A stretch of DNA of 64,000 nucleotides, taken from Liriodendron chinense (lineage: Eukaryota; Streptophyta; Magnoliopsida; Magnoliales; Magnoliaceae). The stretch spans positions 930,001 through 994,000 of the forward strand of contig ML058407.1 of the NCBI GenBank assembly GCA_003013855.2, given 5' to 3'. The notes beneath the pieces are model-generated. The model saw only the letters and a list, made by a program, of their open reading frames with translations, was not told the DNA's origin and did not search any database. The position numbers and the translations under genes were made by a program. This document shows positions 32,717 through 44,139 of this stretch, in pieces. The stretch's first letter is position 1. Every line of letters begins with the position of its first letter.

Positions 32717-33436
32717 CTTGAGCCTGGGGACCGGTGCACCACACTGGCTTGACGTAAGCATCCATCGCAGCGCACCGGGGGGCACTTGTTGGGGCTCAAA
32801 TTTGTACCCATTATAAAATAGTATTCAGCGATCCATCTACGACGATTTGGACCGATTTTGAGATCCGAAATACTCAGAAAATGCCAGTGCAACCCAAACA
32901 TGCGCGATCATGACTGAAACCTACAAATGTTATTTCGGGGTGGAATCAGACATGTGGATTACCGCCAAACGATTCAGAATGCCCTAAAACCTTTAACCTG
33001 CAAGTTTCAAGGTCGCACGATGCATATCTTTACCCGCGCGCTTCCAAATGCATTTTTGCCCTGACCGTATCCGACTATAAGGGCCGAAAGCTTACAGGTA
33101 CCATTTTAGGCTGGAATTAGACATGCGGATGGCAGCCAAATGATCCGAAATGCCCAAAAAACCTTAAGTAGCAAGTTTGAAGTCCTTGCGGTGTATATTT
33201 CCATGTGCGCGCTTCTCGGAACAATATTCCTATGCAAAGAGCTGATCGGGAGGGTCCAAATTGGTAAAGAACTACCAAAATTTACAGTAGATGACCATCG
33301 GTACCCCACCCCATTCATTTAGGAGGTCGATTATGGCCTAAAAGTGGCTTGGCGTAAGTGACTTTGGTATCTGAAAAGGTAGCCCCCCTTTGAAGGTCGC
33401 CCGTCGGAGCCCAAAACCTGAAGTATTTTAAGGGAT

Positions 33437-33930
33437 GGAACATGCATTCGTTCACTCTCTCTCCACATGCATTCGTTCACTCATTCGTTCACTCTCTCTC
33501 CACATGCATTTCGTTTCTCTCTCTCCACATGCATTTCGTTTCTCTCTCCACATGCATTCGTTCACTCTCTCTCCACATGCATTCGTTTCTCTCTCCACAT
33601 GCATTCGTTCACTCTCTCTCCACATGCATTCGTTCACCCTCTCTCCACATGCGGATGACATGAGGAGACATGCATTTGCCCTCTCACCACATGCGCATGA
33701 GAGCTCTCTCTCTCCCCTTTCAATATTCTAAATAAAATAAAAATATAAAAAATCATGAAAATATTCTAAGTGGGGCCACATGCGACAAACACAGAGGCCA
33801 CATGTGCCCATACCAAGGGCACATGCACCCACACCAAGCCACATGCGCCTGATGCATGGTGACATGCGCATGATTCCCATCACATGCGCATGACTCCTCT
33901 CTCCAAATGCATGCGCATGCTCTCCCTTTT
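33437..33930 (+). promoter_or_regulatory. CATGCA/CATGCG array in U3, 3' LTR of C
   Basis: Roughly twenty CATGC words occur in 500 bp: first ACATGCATTCGTTCAC separated by CT runs, then ACATGCGCATG palindromes. CATGCA is the RY core. Frames rich in His, Ser and Pro in this stretch come from the repeat and are not genes. Confidence 0.55.
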
Positions 33931-33970
33931 GCAAACAAATGTGCTCGGTACCCGATACCCGATTAACATG

Positions 33971-33980
33971 CTATAAATAC
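33971..33980 (+). promoter_or_regulatory. TATA box, 3' LTR of element C
   Basis: ctataaatac is identical to the 5' LTR TATA box. Transcription from here would read through 36817 into the inverted LTR of element E. Confidence 0.65.
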
Positions 33981-34076
33981 CCCTCTACTTGATGAGACAG
34001 GGACGAGATCATCACTCCCAGAGCACTCTTCTTGCAGAGGTAAAAATTCCTCACTGGAATCCTCACCGTGAAAGGG

Positions 34077-34470
34077 ACATGCACCCATCCCTTCGCCGGA
34101 TGCCCTCGCCGGAAAGGGATTTCTCCCACCGGAGCAAAATCCTCCAAGTCAGATAGTGACATGCGCTCACCCATTTGAGTTTTGGGGAGGAAAATTGCAA
34201 AAATCCCTAAGTCCCATGGGGATATGCGCCCATGGATGGGATGTTGGGCGCATGTGTAGTGTCACATGCGCTTGATAACCTTTCTCTCTCCTCACATGCA
34301 TTTGTGGCAAGCCACATGCGCACAAGTGCGCCCAAGAGGCAGGCACATGCGCTTACCTCCCTTCCATTCCCTTTCTCTCCTCACTTTTCTCTCACATGCG
34401 CTTGGGATGGGATCACATGCACTCAACTTAAGATCACATGCGCCCACACCCCATGGGAGATGCGCCTGGA
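34077..34470 (+). promoter_or_regulatory. CATGCGC array downstream of the TATA box, 3' LTR of C
   Basis: It matches 20917-21310 in the 5' LTR: about ten ACATGCGC or CATGCA words spread over 390 bp of the predicted transcript. Confidence 0.5.
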
Positions 34471-35399
34471 CCCTGATGGGAGGTGGGGCCTTCTGTGATG
34501 TGGCCCGCATTCTGATCAAGATGACGCTCCTAGACACACATCAATCTCCTCTATCCAACCCCCAGACCGAATTCGCCAACGGTCGATGTTTAGTGGGCCA
34601 AATCAGCAATTTGATAAAAAAGGCCAACACTTGGCCAATATTGCAAACCTTGGAAACCGTTCCAAAAGAGCCGGAAATGACCGAAATCGAGAGGAATCGA
34701 GCAGAATTTGACCGAACCTGAGAGGGAGACTTCTCTCCGCCATAACATGATACACTATAATCATGCATTACAACGAGGTTACCTGATCTCAAGATCTCTG
34801 AGAAACCTTGATCAGACCATAAACAAGTCCACTACTTAGTCATTTTTAGCCCCGGGAAGTGCCCTGTTGGCTCAGAAATCGACTTACACTGAACAAATCG
34901 AAATGCGATCGCACTGCGACCCTCATGGACATAATCCACCCCTATCCAAATACGATCGTTTCAGGTATTCACCAAATCCTCCCATAAGATCGTAAACAGG
35001 CCCTGGGAAGTGCCCTGATGGCCCAAATACCTACAAATGCCAAGTGTAATCAATCACGATCGCAAAGACGCGAGGGCAAAATATCGCCGACATAAAGATA
35101 TATACGAAGTGGGTTGATCAAAGCAAATGCATAATTTGTCTGATACACTTAACATCTAGCATAAATGCGATCTTCTCTTGAGCATGCATAAAGCATAATT
35201 ACTTTGTACTGTACTCATTTGTATCCATTGCATGAATTTATTTCATCTCGGATCTAGTTACGACACTAAATCAAAGGGGACTATGGTTATCATCGAAAAT
35301 CGTAACCAAAGAGTTCTAAATGTCTGAAATACTTCATTGTTAAGACCAGTTGATGTGAGTCCTGTCCAAGGCGGGATCCGTCAGTTGAGTGGCTAAGGT

Positions 35400-36230
35400 A
35401 ATGAGTGCCTTCCAACAAGTCACCCGTCCCATTGGAGACGGTCACTGGCCCTGGTTGCAGTAAGTGGACGCCCTGGAGTGAATCTTCGAAAGTCATATCG
35501 TCCAGAGAGACGCGTCATGACACTGAGATATACGACTCGGTCGAAACCCTGGTCGCACAAAGATCCATGGAGTGCCTTCCAGCAAGTCACCCGTCCCATC
35601 GGAGACGGTCATTGGCCCTGGTTGCAGTAAGTGGATGCCCTAGAGTGTATTTTTGAAAGTCATATCGTCCATAGAGACGCGTCATGACACTGAGATATAC
35701 GACTCGGTCGAAACCCTGTTTGCACAAAGACCCCAAGGAGTGCCTTCCAGTAAGTCACCCGTCCCATCGGAGACGGTCACTGGCCCTGGTTGCAGTAAGT
35801 GGACGCCCCGGAGTGTATCTTTGAAAGTCATATCGTCCATAGAGACGCGTCATGACACTGAGATATACGACTCGGTCGAAACCCTGTTTGCACAAAGACC
35901 CCATGGAGTGCCCTCTAGTAAGTCACCCGTCCCATCGGAGACGGTCACTGGCCCTGGTTGCAGTAAGTGGATGCCCTGGAGTGTATCTTTGAAAGTCATA
36001 TCGTCCATTGAGACGAGTCGTGACACTGAGATATATGACTCGGTCGAAACCCTGGTTGCACAAAGATCCCATGGAGTGCCTTCCAGTAAGTCAGCTGTCC
36101 CAGCGGAGACGGTCACTGGCCCTAGTTGCACTAAACAAAAACCATGAAGTGTACCCTGAAAGTCATATCGTCCATAGAGACACGTCATGACACTGAGATA
36201 TACGACTCGATTAAAATCCTGGTTGCTACT
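35400..36230 (+). repeat. 168-bp satellite, five units, 3' LTR of C
   Basis: Units begin near 35405, 35573, 35742, 35910 and 36077. It has the same unit and number as in the 5' LTR, as expected for copies made in one retrotransposition. Confidence 0.95.
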
Positions 36231-36817
36231 CAACTAGGAACGCCCGAAAGAGTATAGGACCGACATCTAACTGGTCTTAACGATGGCTTAGTCCATAATA
36301 AATCCTAGACTTGGTTTTTACAACCATGAACTCGAGACTATAATCCCTCACGATTTAAACTACTTGCTCGATCTATCCGAGCTTCATTCCTTTAATATTC
36401 CATCTATTGTATAACTGCAATTCATAGTGGAATCTTGTTGCTTTGTGCCGTGGTTTTCTCCCGTAAGGGTTTCCACGTAAAAATCTTTGTGTTGTCTATG
36501 CTGTGATTTATTTATATTTATGCTCCTTTAATGCTTTATTTAACTCATTTATGATACATGCATGCATTTACTTTTGCCTTCTAATCAAGGGTGATCATCC
36601 GTTGATGTAATTAATGGTTCATGACCAGTTCATAGCCCGGAATGTAAAAGATCTCGGAATCTCTGGAATAAAATTCACCTCGCGGTGCTTTCTCGTGTAT
36701 ACTTTGTGATTGCTTATGATTGTCTATGAATGTCTCTATACTCAAAATTCCCTCAGAATAATGAAACACAGAAAAAAGACTGTTGACGAGCAGTTTCGAT
36801 TTTTCTAAGCTCTAACA

Positions 36818-36822
36818 GCATG
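36818..36822. repeat. Right target site duplication of element C
   Basis: GCATG pairs with GCATA at 11911-11915 and belongs to the LTR sequence of element E. Confidence 0.8.
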
Positions 36823-37139
36823 CATGTATCATGAATGCGTTAAATAAAGCATTAAACGAGCATAAATATAAATAAAGCACAGCATAGACAACACAAAGAT
36901 TTTTTACGTGGAAACCCTTACGGGGGAAAACCACGACACAAAGCGACAAGATTCCACGATGAATTGCAGTTATACAATAGATGGAATATTAAAGGAATGA
37001 AGCTCGGATAGATCAAGCAAGTAGTTTAAATCGTCAGGGATTATAGTCTCGAGTTCATGGTCGTAGAAACCAAGTCTAGGATTTATTATGGACTAAGCCA
37101 TCGTTAAGACCAGTTAGATGTCGGTCCCATACTCCTTCG

Positions 37140-40100
37140 GGCAGTTCCTAGCTGAGTAGCAACCAGGAGTTTAACCGAGTCGTATATCTCAGTGTCATGA
37201 CGCGTCTCTATGGACGATATGACTTTCAGGGATACACTTCATAGTTTTTGTTTAGTGTAACCAGGGCCAGTGACTGTCTCCGCTGGGACGGGTGACTTAC
37301 TCGAAGGCACTCCATGGGATCTTTGTGCAACCAGGGTTTCGACCGAGTCGTATATCTCAGTGTCATGACGCGTCTCTATGGACGATATGACTTTCAAAGA
37401 TAAACTCCTAGGCATCCACTTACTGCAACCAGGGCCAGTGACCGTCTCCGATGGGATGGGTGACTTACTCGAGGGCACTCCATGGGGTCTTTGTGCAAAA
37501 AGGGTTTCGACCGAGTCGTATATCTCAGTGTCATGACGCGTCTCTATGGACGATATAACTTTCAAAGATACACTCCAGGGCGTCCACTTACTGCAACCAG
37601 GGCCAGTGACCATCTCCGATGGGACGGGTGACTTATTGGAAGGCACTCCATAGGGTCTTTGTGCAAACAGGGTTTCGACCGAGTCATATATCTCAGTGTC
37701 ATGACGCGTCACTATGGACGATATGACTTTCAAAGATACACTCCAGGGCATCCACTTACTGCAACCAGGGCCAGTGACCGTCTCCGATGGGACGAGTGAC
37801 TTACTGGAGGGCACTTCATGGGGTCTTTGTGCAAACAGGGTTTCGACCGAGTCGTATATCTCAGTGTCATGACGGGCCTCTATGGACGATATGACTTTCG
37901 AAGACACACTCCAGGGCGTCCACTTACTGCAACCAGGGCCAATGACTGTCTTCGATGGGACGGGTGACTTACTGGAAGGCACTCCCTGGGGTCTTTGTGC
38001 AAACAAGGTTTCGACCGAGTCGTACATCTCAGTGTCATGACGCGTCTCTATGGACGATATGACTTTCAAGGATGCACTCCAGGGCATCCACTTACTGCAA
38101 CCAGGGCCAGTGACCATCTCCGATGGGACGGGTGACTTACTGGAGGGCACTCCATGGGATCTTTCTACAACTAGGGTTTCGACCCAGTCGTATATCTTAG
38201 TGCCAGGACGCGTCTCTATGGATGATATGACTTTCGAAGATACACTCCAGGGTGTCCACTTACTGCAACCAGGGGCAATGAGTGTCTTCGATGGGACGGG
38301 TGACTTACTGGAAGGCACTCCATGGGGTCTTTGTGCAAACAGGGTTTTGAGCGAGTCGTATATCTCAGTGTCATGACTCGTCTCCATGGACGATATGACT
38401 TTCCAAGATACACTCCAGGGCATCCACTTACTGCAACCAGGGCCAGTGACCGTCTCCGATGGGACGGGTGACTTACTGGAGGGCACTTCATGGGGTCTTT
38501 GTGCAAACAGGGTTTCGACCGAGTCGTATATCTCAGTGTCATGACGGGCCTCTATGGACGATATGACTTTCGAAGATACACTCCTGGGCATCCACTTACT
38601 GCAACCAGGTCCAGTGACCGTCTCCGATGGGACGGGTGACTTGCTGGAAGGCACTCCGTGGGGTCTTTGTGCAAACAGGGTTTCGACCGAGTCTTGTATC
38701 TCGGTGTCATGATGCGTCTCTATGGACGATATGACTTTCGAAGATACACTCCAGGGCGTCCACTTACTGCAACCAGGGCCAGTAACCGTCTCCGATGGGA
38801 CGGGTGACTTACTGGAAGGCAGTCCATGGGGACTTTGTGCAAACAGGGTTTTGACCGAGTCGTATATCTCAGTGTCATGACTCGCCTCCATGGACGATAT
38901 GACTTTCGAAGATACACTCCAGGGCATCCACTTACTGCAACCAGGGCCAGTGACCGTCTCCGATGGGATGGGTGACTTACTATAAGGCACTCCATGGGGT
39001 CTTTGTGCAAACAGGGTTTCGACCGAGTCATATATCGCAGTGTTATGACGTGTCTCTATGCACGATATGACTTTCAAAGATACACTCCAGGGCATCCACT
39101 TACTGCAATCAGAGCCAGTGACCGTCTCCGATGGGACGGGTGAATTACTGGAGGGCACTCCATGGGGTATTTGTGCAAACAGGGTTTCGACCAAGTCGTT
39201 TATCTCAGTGTCATGACGCGTCTCTATGGACGATATGACTTTTGAAAATACATTCCAGGGCGTCCACTTACTGCAACCAGGGCCAGTGACCGTCTCCGAT
39301 GGGACGGGTGACTTACTCGAAGGCACTCCATGGTGTCTTTGTGCAAACAGGGTTTCGACCGAGTCGTATAACTCATTGTCATGACGCGTCTCTATGGACG
39401 ATATGACTTTCAAAGATACAGTCCAGGGCATCCACTTACTGCAACCAGGGCTAGTGACCGTCTCCAATGGGACGGGTGACTTACTGGAAGGGCACTCCAT
39501 GGGGTCTTTGTGCAAACAGGGTTTCGACCGAGTCATATATCTCAGTGTCATGACGCGTCTCTATGGACGATATGACTTTCAAAGATACACTCCAAGGGCA
39601 TCCACTTACTGCAACCATGGCCTAGTGACCATTCTCCGATGGGACGGGTGACTTACTGGAAGGCACTCCATGGGGTCTTTGTGCAAACAGGGTTTCGACC
39701 GAGTCGTATATCTCAGTGTCATGACGCGTCTCTATGGACGATATGACTTTCGAAAGATACACTCCAGGGCATCCACTTACTGCAACCAGGGCCAGTGACC
39801 GTCTCCGATGGGACGGGTGACTTACTGGAAGGCACTCCATGGGGTCTTTGTGCAAACAGGGTTTCGACCGAGTCGTATATCTTAGTGTCATGACGCGTCT
39901 CTATGGACGATATGACTTTCGAAGATACACTTCAGGGCATCCACTTACTGTAACCAGGGCCAGTGACCGTCTCCGATGGGACGGGTGACTTGCTGGAAGG
40001 CACTCCATGGGATCTTTGTGCGACCAGGGTTTCGACCGAGTCGTATATCTCAGTGTCATGACGTGTCTCTATGGACGATATGACTTTCGAAGATACACTC

Positions 40101-41520
40101 CAGGGCGTCCACTCACTGCAACCAGGGCCAATGACCGTCTCCGATGGGACGGGTGACTTATTAGAGGGCACTCCATGGGGTCTTTGTGCAAACAGGGTTT
40201 CGACCGAGTCGTATATCTCAGTGTCATGACGCGTCTCTATGGACGATATGACTTTCGAAGATACACTCCAGGGCATCCACTTACTGCAACCAGGGCCAGT
40301 GACCGTCTCCGATGGGACGGGTGACTTACTGGAAGGCACTCCATGGGGTCTTTGTGCAAACAAGGTTTCGACCGAGTGGTATATCTTAGTGTCATGATGC
40401 GTCTCTATGGACGATATGACTTTCGAAGATACACTCCAGGGCATCCACTTACTGTAACCAGGGCCAGTGACCGTCTCCGATGGGACGGGTGACTTGCTGG
40501 AAGGCACTCCATGGGATCTTTGTGCGACCAGGGTTTCGACCGAGTCGTATATCTCAGTGTCATGACACGTCTCTATGAACGATATGACTTTCGAAGATAC
40601 ACTCCAGGGTGTCCACTTACTGCAACCAGGGGCAATGAGTGTCTTCGATGGGACGGGTGACTTACTGGAAGGCACTCCATGGGGTCTTTGTGCAAACAAG
40701 GTTTCGACCGAGTGGTATATCTTAGTGTCATGACGCGTCTCTATGGACGATATGACTTTCGAAGATACACTCCAGGGCATCCACTTACTGTAACCAGGGC
40801 CAGTGACCGTCTCCGATGGGACGGGTGACTTGCTGGAAGGCACTCCATGGGATCTTTGTGCGACCAGGGTTTCGACCGAGTCGTATATCTCAGTGTCATG
40901 ACGCGTCTCTATGGACGATATGACTTTCGAAGATACACTCCAGGGTGTCCACTTACTGCAACCAGGGGCAATGACTGTCTTCGATGGGACGGGTGACTTA
41001 TTGGAAGGCACTCCCTGGGGTCCTTGTGCAAACAAGGTTTCGACCGAGTCGTACATCTCAGTGTCATGACGCGTCTCTATGGACGATATGACTTTCAAGG
41101 ATACACTCCAGGGCATCCACTTACTGCAACCAGGGCCAGTGACCTTCTCCGATGGGACGGGTGACTCACTAGAGGGCACTCCATGGGGTCTTTGTGCAAA
41201 CAGGGTTTCGACCGAGTCGTATATCTCAGTGTCATGACGCGTCTCTATGGACGATATGACTTTCGAAGATACACTCCAGGGCGTCCACTTACTGGAACCA
41301 GGGCCAGTTACTGTCTCCGATGGGACGGGTGACTTACTGGAAGGCACTCTATGGGGTCTTTGTGCAAATAGTGTTTCGACCGAGTCATATATCTCAGTGT
41401 CATGACGCGTCTCTATGGTCGATATGACTTTCAAAGATATACTCCACGGCATCCACTTACTGCAACCAGGGCTAGTGACCGTCTCCGATGGGACGGGTGA
41501 CTTGCTGGAAGGCACTCATT
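37140..41520 (-). repeat. Expanded 168-bp satellite, about 26 units
   Basis: The marker gtttcgaccgagtcg recurs every 167-169 bp from about 37160 to 41374. The period is 3 x 56, so long frames stay open (770 codons at 37239-39551 and 527 at 39932-41515). Other frames on both strands are also open in places, so the openness need not mean a protein. Single-base insertions between about 39480 and 39760 break the frame. Units vary by a few substitutions, and higher-order similarity appears between 40000 and 41000. Confidence 0.97.
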
Positions 41521-42429
41521 ATCTTAGCCACTCAACTGACGGATCCCGCCTTGGGCAGGAATCACATCAACTGATCTTAAGAATGAAGTATTTCAGAGGT
41601 TTAGAACTCTTTGGTTACGATTTTCGATGATAACCATAGTCCCCTTTGGTTTAGTTTCGTAACTCGATCCGAGATGAAATAAATTCATGCAATGGATGCT
41701 AATGAGTACAGTACAAAGTAACTATGCTTTATGCATGCTCAAGAGAAGATCACATTTATGCTAGATGTTAAGTGTATCAGACAAATTATGCATTTGCTTT
41801 GATTAACCCGCTTCGTATATATCTTTATGTCGTCGATATTTTGCCCTCGCGTCTTTGCGATCGTGATTGATTTCACTTGGCATTTGTAGGTATTTGGGCC
41901 ATCAGGGCACTTCCCAGGGCCTGTTTACGATCTTATCGGAGGATTTGGTGAATACCTGTCACGATCGTCTTTGGATAGGGGTGGATTATGTCCACGAGGG
42001 TCGCAGTGCGATTGCATTTTGATTTGTTTAGTGTAAGTCGATTTCTGAGCCAACAGGGCACTTCCCGGGGCTAAAAACGACTAAGTAGTGGACCTGTTTA
42101 TGGTCTGATCAAGGTTTCTCGGAGATCCTGAGGTCAGGTAATCTCGTTGTAATGCATGATTATAATGTATCATGTTATGGAGGAGAGAAGTCTCCCTCTC
42201 GAGTTCGGTCAAATTCTGCTTGATTCCTCTTAATTTCGGTCATTTCCGGCTCTTTTGAAACGGTTTCCAAGGTTTGCAATATTGGCTATGTGTTGGCCTT
42301 TTTTATCAAATTGCTGATTTGACCCACTTAACATCGACCGTTGGCGAATTCGGTCCGGGGGATGGATAGAGGAGATTGATGTGTGTCTAGGAGCATCCTC
42401 TTGATCGGAATGTGGGCCACATCAAAGGC

Positions 42430-43495
42430 GGGCCACATCACAGAGGGCCCCACCTCCCATCAGCGTCCAGGCGCATCTCCCATGGGGTGTGGGCGCATGT
42501 GATCTTAAGTTGGGTGCATGTGATCCCATCCCAAGCGCATGTGAGAGAAAAGTGAGGAGAGAAAGGGAATGGAAGGGAGGTAAGCGCATGTGCCTGCCTC
42601 TTGGGCGCACTTGTGCGCATGTGGCTTGCCACAAATGCATGTGAGGAGAGAGAGAAAGGTTATCAAGTGCATGTGACACTACACATGCACCCAACATCCC
42701 AGCCATGGGCGCATATCCCCATGGGACTTAGGGATTTTTGCATTTTTCCTCCCCAAAACTCAAATGGGTGAGCGCATGTCACTATGTGACTTAGAGGATT
42801 TTGCTCCGGTGGGAGAAATCACTTTCCGGCGAGGGCATCCGGCGAAGGGATGGGCGCATGTCCCTTTCACGGTGAGGATTCCAGTGAGGAATGTTTACCT
42901 CTGCAAGAAGAGTGCTCTGGGAGTGATGATCTCGTCCCTGTCTCATCAAGTAGAGGGGTGTTTATAGCATGTTAATCGGGTATCGGGTACCGGGCGCATG
43001 TTGTTTGCAAAAGGGAGAGCATGCGCATGCATTTGGAGAGAGGAGTCATGCGCATGTGATGGGAATCATGCGCATGTCACCATGCATCAGGCGCATGTGG
43101 CTTGGTGTGGGCGCATGTGCCCTTGGTATGGGCGCATGTGGCCTCTGTGTTTGCCGCATGTGGCCCCACTTAGAATATTTTCATGATTTTTTATATTTTT
43201 ATTTTATTTAGAATATTGAAAGGGGAGAGAGAGAGCTCTCATGCGCATGTGGTGAGAGGGCAAATGCATGTCTCCTCATGTCATCCGCATGTGGAGAGAG
43301 GGTGAACGAATGCATGTGGAGAGAGAGTGAACGAATGCATGTGGAGAGAGAAACGAATGCATGTGGAGAGAGAGTGAACAAATGCATGTGGAGAGAGAAA
43401 CGAATGCATGTGGAGAGAGAGTGAACGAATGCATGTGGAGAGAGAAACGAAATGCATGTGGAGAGAGAGTGAACGAATGCATGTTCCATCCCTTA
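42430..43495 (-). promoter_or_regulatory. CATGC arrays and TATA box in the LTR of E
   Basis: The minus-strand TATA box (tgctataaac, complement of 42959-42968) is flanked by a CATGCGC array (42430-42890) and a CATGCATTCGTT array (42990-43495), the mirror of the C LTR. The promoter points toward the satellite and element C. Confidence 0.55.
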
Positions 43496-44139
43496 GAATA
43501 TTTCAGGTTTTGGGCTTCGACGGGCGACCTTCAAAGGGGGGCTACCTTTTCAGATACCAAAGTCACTGACGCCAAGCCGCTTTTAGGCCATAATCGACCT
43601 CCTAAATGAACGGGGTGGGGTACCGATGGTCATCTGCTGTAAATTTTGGTAGTTCTTTACCAATTTGGACCCTCCCGATCAGCTCTTTGCATAGCAATAT
43701 TGTTCTGGGAAGCGCGCGCATGGAAATATGCACCACAAGGACTTCAAACTTGCTACTTAAGGTTTTTTGAGCATTCTGGATCATTTGGCGGCCATCCGCA
43801 TGTCTAATTCCAGCCTGAAGTGGTACCTGTAAGCTTTCGGGCCCTTATAGTCGGATACAGGTCAGGGCAAAAATGCATTTGGAAGCGTGCGGGTAAAGAT
43901 ATGCATCGTGCGACCTTGAAACTTGCAGGTTAAGGGTTTTAGGGCATTCCAGATCATTTGGCGGTAATCCGCATGTCTGATTCCACCCCAAAATAGCATT
44001 TGTAGGTTTTGGTCATGATCGCGCATGTTTGGGTTGCACTGGCGTTTTCTGAGTATTTCGGATCTCAAAATCAGTCTAAATCGTCGTAGATGGATCACTG
44101 AATACTATTTTATAATGGGTACAAATTTGAGCCTCGACA

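Larger units (their letters stand above)
31848..32786 (-). promoter_or_regulatory. Upstream region of the antisense PMD gene
   Basis: Non-coding. It holds a cluster of about ten CATGCGC/CATGCA words (32366-32640) and a minus-strand TATA box at 32709-32716, so it looks like the promoter and leader of the antisense gene, between that gene and the 3' LTR. The sequence directly before the LTR (ggggggcact) is the only purine-rich candidate for the polypurine tract of C and is a poor one. Confidence 0.45.
11916..36817 (+). mobile_element. Tat/Ogre-like non-autonomous element C
   Basis: It has two LTRs of about 4.0 kb, a PBS at 23685, a Tat-type gag, a second gag copy without capsid, and a PMD gene on the opposite strand, but no protease, RT, RNase H or integrase anywhere between the LTRs. 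Full span is 24.9 kb, about 17.2 kb without element B. Very long LTRs and a TGGC(A/G)ACTC-type PBS are typical of Ogre-like members of the Tat lineage. The CHHC knuckle in gag also fits Tat. It lies in the LTR of element E with a 5-bp target duplication, and both its LTRs carry five satellite units. Confidence 0.85.
32787..36817 (+). repeat. 3' LTR of element C
   Basis: It spans TGTTGGGGCTC to CTCTAACA, 4031 bp. It carries the U3 CATGC array (33437-33930), TATA box (33971), second array (34077-34470), five satellite units (35400-36230) and an AT-rich end. It matches the split 5' LTR throughout. It is directly followed by GCATG and the inverted LTR of element E. Confidence 0.95.
36818..44139 (-). 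repeat. Main part of the element E 3' LTR, enlarged by satellite
   Basis: It is the reverse complement of the C-family LTR: it starts inside the LTR at catgtatcat, runs through the satellite, the arrays and TATA box, and ends GAGCCTCGACA at 44139, the counterpart of TGTTGGGGCTC. With 11660-11915 it totals about 7.6 kb instead of 4.0 kb, the surplus being about 21 extra satellite units. The sequence just outside 44139 shows no convincing polypurine tract. Confidence 0.9.

Noticed and set aside
37239..41515. Long minus-strand reading frames of 770 and 527 codons as a repeat-protein gene
   Set aside because: They lie in the 168-bp satellite, whose period is divisible by three. Other frames on both strands are also open for 100 codons or more, and the array lies in an LTR. 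Kept as a repeat, with the coding option listed as a weak finding.
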